A stretch of 64,000 nt of DNA from Natrinema sp. DC36 (GCF_020405225.1 NZ_CP084474.1:1-64000); one strand, 5' to 3'; positions 37,058 to 46,215 are shown, counted from the stretch's first letter. Numbers and translations are program-made. The notes: generated by a model from the sequence alone, not told the origin.

Positions 37058-38557
37058 TTAGTTGTTGTCGTATTCGTCCAGTGTCTGTTGACTTGATTCC
37101 GGGTCTGGCGATGTGTCTGCAGCATTGGTGCTAGCTTCAACTGCCCCACCACTGGTCGATTGTTGAGACGACGTGTCGATAACGGGCTTTTCCCGATAGC
37201 GTTCCAACCCGGCCGCCGCCCACTCAGTCGGGGATTCATGAAGATTTCGAGGTCCGTAGGAGACTCCAGCTTTCACGTCCGAAGCTGCGCGTTTTCCACC
37301 TTTCTTCGCACCTGATCCTATTTTCTTACCTCCGCTCACATATCGATCCGGGATTTTCGACGAAGCTGCACTCCCAACTGCTGCTTTCGTTTGGCCGACG
37401 CGTGATCCCACTCTGCTCGCAGCACTGCTCGCCCTTCCACCCGTCAGACTGTCGCCCCATCTGGCCCCTCTCGCTCCTCCGTACCTCGCCTGCTCCATCA
37501 ATGCAGTGCGTCGCGACTTCCCACCCGACTTGCCTGTTGAAGAGGGTTGCTTTTGAGAACTCGAACTGCTCTTTGCACTCCGACGGCCGAGACCCCTCGG
37601 TGACATCCCTGCCATCGCGGCAGCTTTGAGGCCGACGAGGGCAGGGGCGAGCAGTCCGATCAGCCAGAAGAGCATTGCTTCGATGAGTTCGCCAAACTCT
37701 GCCTCAGTCATTTCCTCGCCCTGGACGGCGACATCCGAATACGCGCCAACGGCTGCCGCACCTGTTTGGAGTAGCCCCGCCATCACGATCCCTGCAAGCA
37801 GCATGTACGCTGTTGCCCGCAAGAGTGTTTTCGCGATCGCCGAGCTGTGGCGGAGTGGACCGAAATCCAGGTACAACATGGCCCCAAGAACAGGGAGTAA
37901 GATGAATGTCGCGTGGAAGAGGAACTCCCGGAACACAAAGACTCCGAGCGCGAGCAGAATGCCTGCGACGGAGATCAAGTTGATTATGATCCCACCGATG
38001 ATGGCCCCCGCGCCCAGCGAAGCTGCCCCTTCAAATCCAGCCTCGAGCACTTCGGGGCCAAACGCATCACCGTAGTCGTCGGTGTAAATGTGCAGGATTA
38101 TCGCGTTTGTCAGAAGGAGACCAAAGTGCATAATCTGACGGCCGACGGCGACGAAGATGATTACCTTCAACGTTTTCCAGACCAGCATGAAGTTCGTCAC
38201 TTCCCGCTGATCGGAGAACGGAGCAGAGGCGATCCCAGCCATGAAGACGATCACCAGCAGTTGCGGGAAAATTGCCAGATTGTGCTCGAAGGCACCCTGC
38301 ATTGCCGGATCATTGTAGGGACTATCGAAGATGATGAACGACTGCATCCCGCCCGCAACGAGGGTAGTGATGAACCCCAGGATCCCAGTCAAAATGTAGA
38401 TGAAGAAGTCGGCGATCCAATCACTGACGAACGCGACGATGATGGCGGGATCACCACCTAGAAGGATGGGGAAGCTCTTCTGGGCCGACCCCAGTATCGT
38501 AGGGTCGACGCTTTCTGTGATGCCTTTGATCGGAACGGACAGTCTGGGAATGGTCAT
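37058..38557 (-). CDS. VirB6/TrbL-like polytopic protein
   Basis: 499 aa from Met 38557 (MTIPRLSVPIKG); the frame continues 34 codons upstream but that would overlap the next gene. Six to eight membrane helices in residues ~25-330 (for example WIADFFIYILTGILGFITTL, ILLALGVFVFREFLFHATFI, MLLAGIVMAGLLQTGAAAV, ALVGLKAAAMAGMSP), then a hydrophilic Ser/Gly/Lys-rich tail of about 160 residues ending ESSQQTLDEYDNN. Matches the inner-membrane channel protein of type IV secretion. The final QQTLDEY also loosely resembles a PCNA-binding peptide, probably by chance. Confidence 0.78.
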   Translation of the reverse strand: MTIPRLSVPIKGITESVDPTILGSAQKSFPILLGGDPAIIVAFVSDWIADFFIYILTGILGFITTLVAGGMQSFIIFDSPYNDPAMQGAFEHNLAIFPQLLVIVFMAGIASAPFSDQREVTNFMLVWKTLKVIIFVAVGRQIMHFGLLLTNAIILHIYTDDYGDAFGPEVLEAGFEGAASLGAGAIIGGIIINLISVAGILLALGVFVFREFLFHATFILLPVLGAMLYLDFGPLRHSSAIAKTLLRATAYMLLAGIVMAGLLQTGAAAVGAYSDVAVQGEEMTEAEFGELIEAMLFWLIGLLAPALVGLKAAAMAGMSPRGLGRRSAKSSSSSQKQPSSTGKSGGKSRRTALMEQARYGGARGARWGDSLTGGRASSAASRVGSRVGQTKAAVGSAASSKIPDRYVSGGKKIGSGAKKGGKRAASDVKAGVSYGPRNLHESPTEWAAAGLERYREKPVIDTSSQQSTSGGAVEASTNAADTSPDPESSQQTLDEYDNN

Positions 38558-38645
38558 TGATTTAGCAGGGTCTCTGTTGTGGCCGTCAGCGCGGAAGCTG
38601 TGGAGTGGGTGTGCACCCACACAGTACTGGATCGAGTTCGAACGG

Positions 38646-40517
38646 TCATTTGTTTGCACCCCTCATATACGCGAACGGAATGTACAAAATCACGAAGGCA
38701 ATGATCGAGACGAATGCTCCAGTGAAGCTCATCAGTAGCTGGTAAATGTTGAACGCCTCTGGCTGGAATGTGGCCTGCGTCTCAACTGGACTGTAGTACA
38801 CCTCTTCCGCAGGATCGGTCTCGCCCGTGAACGAAGCCCTCACGTAGAGGTCACTCCGTTTGACGACTACGGTTCCGTCCGAGCCGGTCGTAACCTGTCC
38901 CTGGGCAGCACCGTGGAGCCAGAGAGTCTTGTTGCCAAGCGCTTCGCCGGTATCTTCCTCGAAAAGGTGGAACTCTGCATGCGTGTCGTTGAGGATCTCC
39001 GTCTCGAGTTGAGCGGCGCGCTCTTGGACAGTCTGTGTCGATACCGGTATTGGATCGCCGTGGATGTCGCGAACCTCTGCGATCGGCTGCTCTGCGTTTG
39101 TAATGGTGAGCGTCGTCTGTCCACGCGGTTCGACCGAGGAGAGATTGACGTCCTCATCGAGTGGTGCTGGCTCGGATGCGAAGCTGAAGCTATTCGAACT
39201 AGCTAGTTCTGGTGGGTTTACGAGGTTGGTTGGTTCTCCCTCAAGCGTGGGGTCATCTCGCTGTGCGACGAGTTGCTTCTCGAGGATGTTCGGGAACGGA
39301 ACGGTCTCCTGTTGGGTCGCTGGCGCTGGAAGTTGTCGCTCGAGCGTCTCATTCCCTGTCGACACTCCCGACGATGCGTCGTTGAGCACCGGTACCGTCG
39401 TATTGGACTCGGTTTGATCCGGCGAGATCAGTAGCTCATCACTTGGCCGATGACCCCGCGTGGCGGTATCATACTGGCGCTGTGAGTAGACGCCCCAGAT
39501 ATTCTCGATCCTGCCAGCGCCTTCTTCGAACGTCACAGTACTCCAGAGCCGACGGTCATGGAGCGTCTCCGGGCCATCGAACTCGAGGATGAGCCGGTCG
39601 ATGCCGTCGTCTGATTCGATTATCGTCTGCTCGATCGACAGCTCCTGGTTCGTCGTGACGACAACGGGAGCCTCGTCTTGGACCGTGTGGGAGAGCTCGA
39701 GTGTCTCATTGTCGGTTGTATTCGATAGCACCCAGTCAGTCCCCTCACGGACGTAGGTGGTCTCCTGGACTGCAAGCCTCGAGGTGATCGTCGCTTCCAC
39801 CTCCAGTGTTGTCGCCCCGCTCGCGTTCGCGTCCGCGTAGTCGAGTTGATGAGGTGTCTCTGGATCGCCACTCCATGACTGAGACCCGATCTCGAGTGTC
39901 CGGTCGGTTTCTTGATCGAGGAGTGTGACGTTGAGGCAGGTCCGGGTCTGGTTGGTCGTGACGCAGGTCCCCTCCGGGATGCGAGTCGAATAATCAAGGT
40001 GGGTGAGGACCGTCCCGTCACGCGGTACCAGCAATAACTCACTCTCATTCCCGTACTGGTCTCCTGCGTCCGACTCGAGACGGGTTTGTGTCCCCTCTGC
40101 CGTCCCAAGGATCGTTACGTGAGCATCCGTTACGAGTGTACCATTCGATCGGTGTGAGTCGGGGAGCCAGAGACTCGTCGACTCGTTGCGCCTGATCGAC
40201 TCGAGTTGGTCGAGGCGGTACTCACGCAGCGTCTGCTGATCCGGGCCAACCTGATACGGGGGTTGGGTCGTCGAATAGTGGAAATCGCGGGTCTGACTTA
40301 GCTCTGCTACCGAGATATTCTCTTCTTCATCGACGTCCTCGAGGTCTGGGAGTACGAACGGTGGGACTGAGCCAGCCTCGGGATCCGGTTTATCGGAGAT
40401 GAAGACGTCTGTGTCGTTGGCCGTCATCTCCGCGGTGGACATCGTCGCCGTACCACTAATTGAAAGTGACAAGGTGACAATGAGCAGCAGTACAAGCGAC
40501 AATCGTTGGCCATCCAT
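38646..40517 (-). CDS. Large exported, C-terminally anchored surface protein
   Basis: 623 aa. Signal peptide LSLVLLLIVTLSLSISGTAT, a long acidic Thr/Ser/Gln-rich ectodomain with only beta character, a late carboxypeptidase-regulatory-like repeat (GSDGTVVVKRSDLYVRASFT) and one C-terminal helix (FTGAFVSIIAFVILYIPFAY) with a short basic end. A cell-surface component of the conjugation apparatus, perhaps for mating contact. No homology I can name. Lies between the pilin-like and VirB6-like genes. Confidence 0.75.
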   Translation of the reverse strand: MDGQRLSLVLLLIVTLSLSISGTATMSTAEMTANDTDVFISDKPDPEAGSVPPFVLPDLEDVDEEENISVAELSQTRDFHYSTTQPPYQVGPDQQTLREYRLDQLESIRRNESTSLWLPDSHRSNGTLVTDAHVTILGTAEGTQTRLESDAGDQYGNESELLLVPRDGTVLTHLDYSTRIPEGTCVTTNQTRTCLNVTLLDQETDRTLEIGSQSWSGDPETPHQLDYADANASGATTLEVEATITSRLAVQETTYVREGTDWVLSNTTDNETLELSHTVQDEAPVVVTTNQELSIEQTIIESDDGIDRLILEFDGPETLHDRRLWSTVTFEEGAGRIENIWGVYSQRQYDTATRGHRPSDELLISPDQTESNTTVPVLNDASSGVSTGNETLERQLPAPATQQETVPFPNILEKQLVAQRDDPTLEGEPTNLVNPPELASSNSFSFASEPAPLDEDVNLSSVEPRGQTTLTITNAEQPIAEVRDIHGDPIPVSTQTVQERAAQLETEILNDTHAEFHLFEEDTGEALGNKTLWLHGAAQGQVTTGSDGTVVVKRSDLYVRASFTGETDPAEEVYYSPVETQATFQPEAFNIYQLLMSFTGAFVSIIAFVILYIPFAYMRGANK

Positions 40518-40577
40518 TCGTGGTGGGGTGAAAGGGGATCGATTGGGGGTAAGTCGTGATTCTATTGGCTGTGCTAC

Positions 40578-40916
40578 TTAGAAGGCGATCCAGGGCATGA
40601 CCATCCCCGGGGCGAGGTTTTCGAAGAGCGTCACGAACACGTTATAGCTAACTGAGAGGACGATCATCCCAGCGCCGCCCCACATACCTCGCCAACCCCA
40701 CTGGGCACGGTCGGCATGCTTGCGGGAGACGAACCAGGCAGCGGCACCAACGAGAAAGACGATGACACCGATCTGGCCGAGTGTTGTTGCGACGAATGAC
40801 TCAATCTCCGACAAAGAATTGTTGATCTCGCTCTGCTGGGCAGCAGCTATCCCAGTAGTTGCAATGAATGCGAACAGGACGGTCAGGACTCGGGCACCTT
40901 TCGTTTTGCGTGCCAT
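40578..40916 (-). CDS. VirB2/TrbC-like pilin precursor
   Basis: 112 aa. A long signal peptide (VLTVLFAFIATTGIAAAQQ) is followed by a short linker, helix IGVIVFLVGAAAWFV, a polar loop SRKHADRAQW and a second helix GAGMIVLSVSYNVFVTLF. This two-helix plan after a cleavable signal is that of VirB2 pilins. First gene of the minus-strand secretion operon. Confidence 0.72.
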   Translation of the reverse strand: MARKTKGARVLTVLFAFIATTGIAAAQQSEINNSLSEIESFVATTLGQIGVIVFLVGAAAWFVSRKHADRAQWGWRGMWGGAGMIVLSVSYNVFVTLFENLAPGMVMPWIAF

Positions 40917-41042
40917 ACTCGCTCTCTTAGGTGCTCGTATTTAGATTTGATCCTTAATTTATCCATAGATACAATTATATCGGACATCGTATATAGTCAC
41001 AGGCAATTGCCTATGCTCCGAGAATGACTGGCAGCCACACGA

Positions 41043-41240
41043 TCAACCTAATGAGCCCATTCTGTGGAGAGGGTGATTCTCCGAACAACGAGGACGACCC
41101 ACAGAGCGATTGCTAGCGCCGCAAACATTCGACAGCCGGTTCGATCCACCGTCTGACAACGGAATGATATGGTTGGCGTGGAACCGAACCCCTTCATCAC
41201 CAGCGTATGGACCGTTTGTCGACCGCACGCCCTTTACGAG
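41043..41240 (-). pseudogene. HNH endonuclease fragment
   Basis: VRFHANHIIPLSDGGSNRLS carries the central H-x-N-H...N of HNH nucleases. Upstream text is broken and downstream the frame changes to LAIALWVVLVVRRITLSTEW, so only a shard is left. No start codon fits. Confidence 0.55.
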
Positions 41241-41570
41241 CCACTCGAACGCCAGCTACCCGAGCGCCTCGACCAAGTGAGTACATATGCTGACCAACTT
41301 GTCCGCTGGAAACGCGCTAAACGCGAGCGTGAAGTCACTGAAACTCGAGAACGCAGCCTCGATCACTGGTGATGAACAGACTGCCCTCGAAGAACGCGGG
41401 ATTTCGACCGATCCTACTGACGATGAGGGTACTGCCAGTGGCGCAAGGGGAATTCCTGGAAGAACAAGTACATCGCACCCGTCGATCCAAAAGACTCCAC
41501 CGAGTAACTATTGAGACTTAGGGTTGCAATTGACCTCCTCCCGCACCTAAAGTCGCGGGGTTAACAGCTA
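41241..41570. other. Decayed plus-strand ORF and IS-end-like hairpin
   Basis: The plus strand (41169-41516) encodes fragments RWKRAKREREVTETRERSLD and DEQTALEERGISTDPTDDEG in different frames, evidently one broken gene. At 41534-41560, CCTCCTCCCGC-ACCTAAAGTC-GCGGGG is a small hairpin like the ends of haloarchaeal IS200/IS605 (TnpB-type) elements. No transposase is next to it. Confidence 0.4.
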
Positions 41571-41788
41571 AGCCAATGTTAGCCTACACTCATGAAAAAG
41601 AGATACAATATTGCAATTGAAAAGCAGACAAGGATTATCATCGAGTAGTGAGAGATGATACAGCGAACTTATCTGGAAGGTCCTTGATCGTAGCGACGCT
41701 AAGCGCCATCGGACAGTAAGAAGAGTGCAGCCGATGTCGGCTCGCCAGTGAGGGTATCCTGCGAGTAAGACTCGACCTCCCCACACTC

Positions 41789-42333
41789 CCCCCCCGTCAT
41801 CGATGTGTAAAACTCTGCGAGAGGAGTGGGGGCAGAACGTGAGAAGAGTGAAAAACGACGAAAAAAGGAGATATACACAGTAGAGGCGGTCTCAAACAGT
41901 AGATTCACGTTCTAATTCATGGTTGTCTCTAGTCTGGCAAGGTTTTATATAGGAAGCGTAATAACCATATCCGCACTAGACCTGATAGCAAGGTGAGGAG
42001 GAAATCAACTCCGACGAACTGAGCGTAGTTTCTCTTCTCATCGAGACCGTCACAATGGTTGTTTGTTGCGATATCTCCGTTCTTGTGTCCTCTGATACCG
42101 ATACAACCTCTCATCCCGATCTTCGACCTTCACCTCTTTCTGCCGTTTACACTTCGATGACGGGGGGAGGGTGTTCACGAGAACATTGGGATGCAGTCTT
42201 CTGTCGCAGTTCTTGAGGAAGCTTGATAATGCCCCTGACTTTTCACTCATTGATTGTGTCAGTAACACTTTGCTGACCTTGAGATGTGTCCTTATCGGAT
42301 CGGATCCAAGTTTACACATCGAAGACGGGGGGT
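41789..42333. repeat. Origin 2, ORBs downstream of second orc1
   Basis: Boxes at 42146-42167 and 42311-42333 read TTTACAC(T/A)TCGA(T/A)GACGGGGGG; one at 41789-41810 is the reverse complement. They share the G-tract and TTACA start with origin 1 boxes but differ in the middle (CWTCGATGA against AACTCGAAAA). The 41571-42372 spacer has no supported gene. Confidence 0.82.
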
Positions 42334-42372
42334 GAGGGATCGAGGAGTTCCTTTGCGTGGCCCACCGCTAAC

Positions 42373-43833
42373 TCACTGATTATGGAACTTCTTTAACTGT
42401 GAGTTGATGACAGTTCGGAGGAGATCTTCTTGATCGGAAACTGCTTCCATTCGAGTATCATCGACAATTCGGTTCATCATTGCTGCGGGATCTCCTGTGA
42501 AGGTGAACTCCATGTACATTCCGCCACCACGTCCTCGACTCTTCCGGGAGGACGAGATCAGACCATAGGTGGAGAGTTCTTTGACATACTTGACGTATGT
42601 CTCGCGGGTCATCTGGTCAGCATCTATCTCTTCGGTAATCCATTGATAGACCTTGAATCCAACTGGACTTGGAACGGAACTCCCTGACCAATTCGAGAAA
42701 TGCGCAACAGAGGCTGTCGCGTAAAGTGAGATCTTTTTTTGGGTCGTCAGTCCCTCCACAAGTTTTAATGACCGATCCTTGTCAATTTCCTCCTGGGATT
42801 CGCGGACATGGTCTTCGCGAACCTTCTCGTCACCACGTTCATCCGCGAGATCACCGGCACCGCGAAACAAATCAATTGCTTTTCGTGCGTCCCCATGACT
42901 CTGTGCTGCAAATGCCGATACGAGGGGTAATACGTCGTCAGTTAATGCATCAGACCGAAAGGCATCACGACGATTTTCGAGTATCTGGCGTAATTGATTT
43001 GCGTCATAATCTGGGAAATAGACATCTCGCGGATTAAATGAACTCTCGGCACGACCGTCGATGTCCTCCATAAACTTCGGGTCATTCGTCAGTGCAGCAA
43101 CTGATACCTGCCCTTCGATTTCGTTTGTATTACTCGCTCGTGACAGCTGGTAGAGTAGTTTTGAATAGGCAGGTTCGTCCTTTGCTCGCCGGCCGACCAA
43201 GAGGTCAATCTCGTCGAGGATAAAAATGACCGAGTCATAGTGTTCGTTGATAAGTTTATACAGTCGTCGATATTTATGCTTCGTCGATACGCCCGTTTCA
43301 GGTACGCCGATCTTCGTGTCGACATCCTTCGCAACGGTCTGGACGAGTTCGAAGACTGCTTGGTCGAGGGTGTTGATCGGCTGGCAGTTGATATCAACTA
43401 CACCGAAGCGTTTGCCCTTCGATTGACAGAGCTCGATAATTTGTTGTGTGACTGCCCCGATGATGAGTGATTTCCCTGTCCCAGCAGGACCGTATAACAG
43501 CATATTCGGGGGGCGATTTCCTTGGAGTGTCGGTTTCAGAAATGAGACAACAGATTCAAGTTGATCGTCACGACCGACGATTCGCTCCTCATCGATGATT
43601 GTGTCTGGCTCGACAAGGTCTCGATTGACGAAGACTGATGTCTCCCCCTCATCGTCGAGCATGTCCCGGATCGATCGCTGAGTACTGTCTTCAGTAGTTA
43701 CTTTATCTTGGTCCGGCACCGTGTCTCCGACAACTTCTTCATGAGCAGTTTCTATTTGTTCTTCGTCAACTCTAGAATGCGTTCCTTCACCAAGAAGAGA
43801 TTGATCCGTCCCGTCTTGATCACTACCGGTCAT
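42373..43833 (-). CDS. orc1: Orc1/Cdc6 replication initiator of origin 2
   Basis: 486 aa from ATG 43833; an AT-rich TATA-like stretch (TTTTTAACG) lies about 25 bases upstream, favouring this start over one 36 bases earlier. Walker A GPAGTGKSL, Walker B VIFILDEIDLLVG, the HGDARKAIDLFRGAGDLADE lid and a C-terminal winged helix (YGLISSSRKSRGRGGGMYME). It is a close paralogue of the origin 1 protein; the sensor 1 region reads ASNTNEIEGQVSVAALTNDP with no duplication. Boxes of a distinct ORB family flank it on both sides, so it probably initiates at its own origin. Confidence 0.93.
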   Translation of the reverse strand: MTGSDQDGTDQSLLGEGTHSRVDEEQIETAHEEVVGDTVPDQDKVTTEDSTQRSIRDMLDDEGETSVFVNRDLVEPDTIIDEERIVGRDDQLESVVSFLKPTLQGNRPPNMLLYGPAGTGKSLIIGAVTQQIIELCQSKGKRFGVVDINCQPINTLDQAVFELVQTVAKDVDTKIGVPETGVSTKHKYRRLYKLINEHYDSVIFILDEIDLLVGRRAKDEPAYSKLLYQLSRASNTNEIEGQVSVAALTNDPKFMEDIDGRAESSFNPRDVYFPDYDANQLRQILENRRDAFRSDALTDDVLPLVSAFAAQSHGDARKAIDLFRGAGDLADERGDEKVREDHVRESQEEIDKDRSLKLVEGLTTQKKISLYATASVAHFSNWSGSSVPSPVGFKVYQWITEEIDADQMTRETYVKYVKELSTYGLISSSRKSRGRGGGMYMEFTFTGDPAAMMNRIVDDTRMEAVSDQEDLLRTVINSQLKKFHNQ

Positions 43834-43867
43834 ACGCTTAGTGTACGCCGGAGCGTTAAAAAGATTC

Positions 43868-44109
43868 ACCCCCGTCGATGTTTATTCGGGCAATATAACT
43901 AACCTATCCCCGTAATATCCGGTTTCACGCTCTCTGTGATAGAACCGTCTCCGAAGTACATTTGATAAGAGGCCCCCCGCCATCGATGTGTAATGAGGTT
44001 CGCCTCAACTTCGTGCGAATCTGAGTGTCTGTTCTTCGACACGGTCTCCGTCTCCCCCGTCATCGAAGTGTAAGCTATACGTCTGACACCCCGGCATCGA
44101 AGTGTAAAC
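43868..44109. repeat. Origin 2, ORBs upstream of second orc1
   Basis: Reverse-oriented boxes at 43868-43884 (degenerate), 43973-43993, 44054-44073 and 44087-44109: CCCCC(G/C)(T/C)CATCGA(T/A)GTGTAA. All point their C-tracts the same way. The nearest one overlaps the promoter region of orc1. Confidence 0.82.
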
Positions 44110-44258
44110 TCTGACTCATTCGTCGCCGGTTCGAACTGAAAACAGATCTCGAAGCTACCCTTGACATCCTCGGTGAGGATAGCCGAATTGACGATGTCGT
44201 TGTGGATTTGATTGATATCGTAACTGCGAAGAAACTGGTATAGTGTAGCCGTATCCAC
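43899..44258 (-). CDS. Doubtful ORF overlapping origin 2 boxes
   Basis: 119 aa. The N-terminal half (LYQFLRSYDINQIHNDIVNS, GSFEICFQFEPA) looks plausible, but the C-terminal half is encoded by ORB repeats. Either a small gene that has grown into the origin or a chance open frame. Confidence 0.3.
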   Translation of the reverse strand: MDTATLYQFLRSYDINQIHNDIVNSAILTEDVKGSFEICFQFEPATNESEFTLRCRGVRRIAYTSMTGETETVSKNRHSDSHEVEANLITHRWRGASYQMYFGDGSITESVKPDITGIG

Positions 44259-44290
44259 TAATCTAAGAGCTGTATTCGATCATGTGAGTT

Positions 44291-44335
44291 AGTTAACCAA
44301 CAATGGATTGGATATCAATTCTCTGTTGGTTAACT
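44291..44335. repeat. Inverted repeat AGTTAACCAACA/TGTTGGTTAACT (element C)
   Basis: 12-bp perfect arms, spacer 21. It begins 6 bases beyond the stop of the 104-aa gene. Confidence 0.87.
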
Positions 44336-44341
44336 TGATGA

Positions 44342-44656
44342 TCACATCTCGCGATCGATTTCGAGCTTTCGCATTGCTCGTTCAAACACGTCGGGATGTC
44401 GATGCGCGAGATTTTCGAGATGATTCCGAATGGACTGGGCAGGGTCGACGTCGACGTCGTCTGTATCCTGGAGTTCACGCCAGAACTGATGCATCTCTTC
44501 GCTCACGGAGACGCCTATCGTGTGGTCCTTTACGCCAGTGTTGAGCGCGTCATAGTAGGGTTCAGTATCGAAGTCTGATGTAGGTTGCTGGTCTTCTCGG
44601 TCTTTTTCCTCCGATGCCTCATCCATTGCTTCGCCAAATGGATTGTCGTTGCTCAT
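44342..44656 (-). CDS. Small DNA-binding-like partner of AAA+ ATPase
   Basis: 104 aa. Acidic N-terminal third, then TIGVSVSEEMHQFWRELQDT and a helical end (AQSIRNHLENLAHRHPDVFE), faintly like a ribbon-helix-helix protein. It follows the AAA+ gene in the same direction; the 24-base gap between them carries an AT-rich palindromic site. Could be a site-binding adaptor for the ATPase, in the manner of a partition pair. Not recognised by family. Confidence 0.65.
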   Translation of the reverse strand: MSNDNPFGEAMDEASEEKDREDQQPTSDFDTEPYYDALNTGVKDHTIGVSVSEEMHQFWRELQDTDDVDVDPAQSIRNHLENLAHRHPDVFERAMRKLEIDREM

Positions 44657-44662
44657 ACGCCC

Positions 44663-44688
44663 TTATTCTTAACCTTAATATTAAAGAT
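44663..44688. repeat. AT-rich palindromic site 1
   Basis: TTATTCTTAACCTTAATATT plus AAAGAT, a variant of TTAATCTTAA with its complement, between the AAA+ and partner genes. Confidence 0.55.
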
Positions 44689-45610
44689 ATGCGTCTAACG
44701 TCTCGTTCGTGATTTCGACGTCTCGTTCGGCAGCGAACTGCTGTGCGCCAGCTCGGAAGGCATGATAGCACTTCTGTCGAGTATCACGCGGGGTCCCATC
44801 ACTGACCTCGACGATAGTCTCGATGGCATTCGCTGTATAGGGGTCAGACGGATATCCAGAATCGTACTCTTCTTCACGGGCCCAGGCAAGCCACCTGGCG
44901 ATGAGTTCCTCGGTTTCTGCGAATCCGAACCGTTCCAATGTTCGATCCTTTGCGACGAGTCGCGAACTGAGCGTCTCACGCAGTTCGTCAATTCGATCAC
45001 CAGCACGTTCAGTTCCGAACAGGAAGAGAATGAATACAGGTTCACTTTCTCCGAGGTCACCGACGCTCTGCAAAGCGGCTAGTAGCTGCTCGAAAGTTCG
45101 TGTATTCCGAGCTGCATCCTCGAGTTGGTCAACCTGGATGATACACGCGATATTGAGAGATTCGAGTTGTTCGGCAACCTCTTCGACAAGCTGACGAACT
45201 TCGTCTGTGGCATGAGGGTACGACTCTGGAATCTCAAGGTCATTGTACTCACTGAGTTCGTCAAGAAGACGCGTATAGAAGCGACGGGTTGTGATGGACT
45301 CGACTTCGCGTATTCGAGCGACTCGGAACTCCTCGCTCCGAGGCCCCTCTGAAAGAGCATCGTACACGAGATCACGGAAGTGAGATTTCCCAGCTCCCCG
45401 TTCATCGACGATCGAGATGTGGCCTGCTCGATTCAGGATGTGGCTCGCAACTTCATTGAGCAGATCTTGATTCGTGCGTACCGCAATACCCGCGTCAGGA
45501 AGTGTTTCAGCCGTAAACGGAATCTTCTCTGGTTTGATCCCGAGTTGATTCGCATAGGTTTCCTGTGCCTCCTCTGTTTGATCGAGGGCTTCGGTGAATT
45601 GGTCGCTCAT
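44681..45610 (-). CDS. Orc/Cdc6-like AAA+ ATPase, segregation-type module
   Basis: 309 aa. Walker A DERGAGKSHFRDLVYDAL near residue 70, Walker B ACIIQVDQLEDA near 155, sensor text FILFLFGTERAGDRIDELRE and the C-terminal DGTPRDTRQKCYHAFRAGAQ lid helix. It has the Cdc6/Orc-like AAA core but no clear winged helix, so it is not a standard initiator. It begins a two-gene minus operon flanked by AT-rich palindromes. Possible plasmid maintenance or regulation role. Confidence 0.72.
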   Translation of the reverse strand: MSDQFTEALDQTEEAQETYANQLGIKPEKIPFTAETLPDAGIAVRTNQDLLNEVASHILNRAGHISIVDERGAGKSHFRDLVYDALSEGPRSEEFRVARIREVESITTRRFYTRLLDELSEYNDLEIPESYPHATDEVRQLVEEVAEQLESLNIACIIQVDQLEDAARNTRTFEQLLAALQSVGDLGESEPVFILFLFGTERAGDRIDELRETLSSRLVAKDRTLERFGFAETEELIARWLAWAREEEYDSGYPSDPYTANAIETIVEVSDGTPRDTRQKCYHAFRAGAQQFAAERDVEITNETLDAYL

Positions 45611-45632
45611 AGTGGATGCACATACTCAATCG

Positions 45633-45671
45633 ACTTAAATCTAATTTGAACATTAACATTAAGATTAACCT
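45633..45671. repeat. AT-rich palindromic site 2
   Basis: CTTAAATCTAATTTG followed by AACATTAACATTAAGATTAA, immediately upstream of the AAA+ gene; likely overlaps its promoter. Confidence 0.55.
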
Positions 45672-45794
45672 CGGCTACTTCGGCCACGCTCTGAATTGAG
45701 TATCTATTGAGATCTGATTCTCCCGAATACGGGGAAGATATCCACCGTACAGCAAGATATTGATATCGGTACCTGCAACAACAAGTCCACAGAA

Positions 45795-45836
45795 TTAACC
45801 AACATGTGCGCTAGCAATCAGCCAGATGTTGGTTAA
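45795..45836. repeat. Inverted repeat TTAACCAACAT/ATGTTGGTTAA (element D)
   Basis: 11-bp perfect arms, spacer 20. It ends 3 bases from the stop of DUF6788-like copy 2, which has another such element at its start. Confidence 0.87.
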
Positions 45837-45839
45837 CCC

Positions 45840-46163
45840 TCACTCGCTTGGATTCACTGGGGCTTTGTACTGGGATTTGATTTTATCACCTTCTCTCCAC
45901 TGCCAGTAGTAATATCGATTCCCGTTGATTTCCTTCTCTGTCAGCGTCGCTTTGGTGGGGACATCTTCGGGCATATCCTCAGGGTGTTCTCGAGCAGTCT
46001 CTTCATCTTCACCCTCGTTGATCCGCTCTTCTCGCTCTTGATACTCTGCGAGTGCACCTACATACTTGGCAATAGATCGGAGTGTTTCCGCATTACACTC
46101 ATCGAGTAAGGCCGCTAACTCTCCGGGAACCTCGGGTGGGATCGTTGGTTCTGAGTACGACAT
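45840..46163 (-). CDS. DUF6788-like small protein, copy 2
   Basis: 107 aa from ATG 46163, exactly the length of copy 1. C-terminal module KATLTEKEINGNRYYYWQWR, EGDKIKSQYKAPVNPSE nearly identical to copy 1; N-terminal half is more diverged. Elements D and E flank the gene within a few bases on both sides, like a gene cassette. Likely DNA-related (see copy 1); function unknown. Confidence 0.78.
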   Translation of the reverse strand: MSYSEPTIPPEVPGELAALLDECNAETLRSIAKYVGALAEYQEREERINEGEDEETAREHPEDMPEDVPTKATLTEKEINGNRYYYWQWREGDKIKSQYKAPVNPSE

Positions 46164-46171
46164 GTGACGAC

Positions 46172-46215
46172 TTAACCAACAATTGGGGGCAGAAGGCATT
46201 AGTCCTGTTGGTTAA
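46172..46215. repeat. Inverted repeat TTAACCAACA/TGTTGGTTAA (element E)
   Basis: 10-bp perfect arms, spacer 24, ending 8 bases before the DUF6788-like ATG. Confidence 0.85.

Noticed and set aside
37058-37120. PIP box at the end of the VirB6-like protein (QQTLDEY)
   Set aside because: A membrane protein tail with a weak match and no final Phe; probably chance.
41534-41560. Complete IS200/IS605-family element
   Set aside because: Only an end-like hairpin; no TnpA or TnpB reading frame is adjacent.
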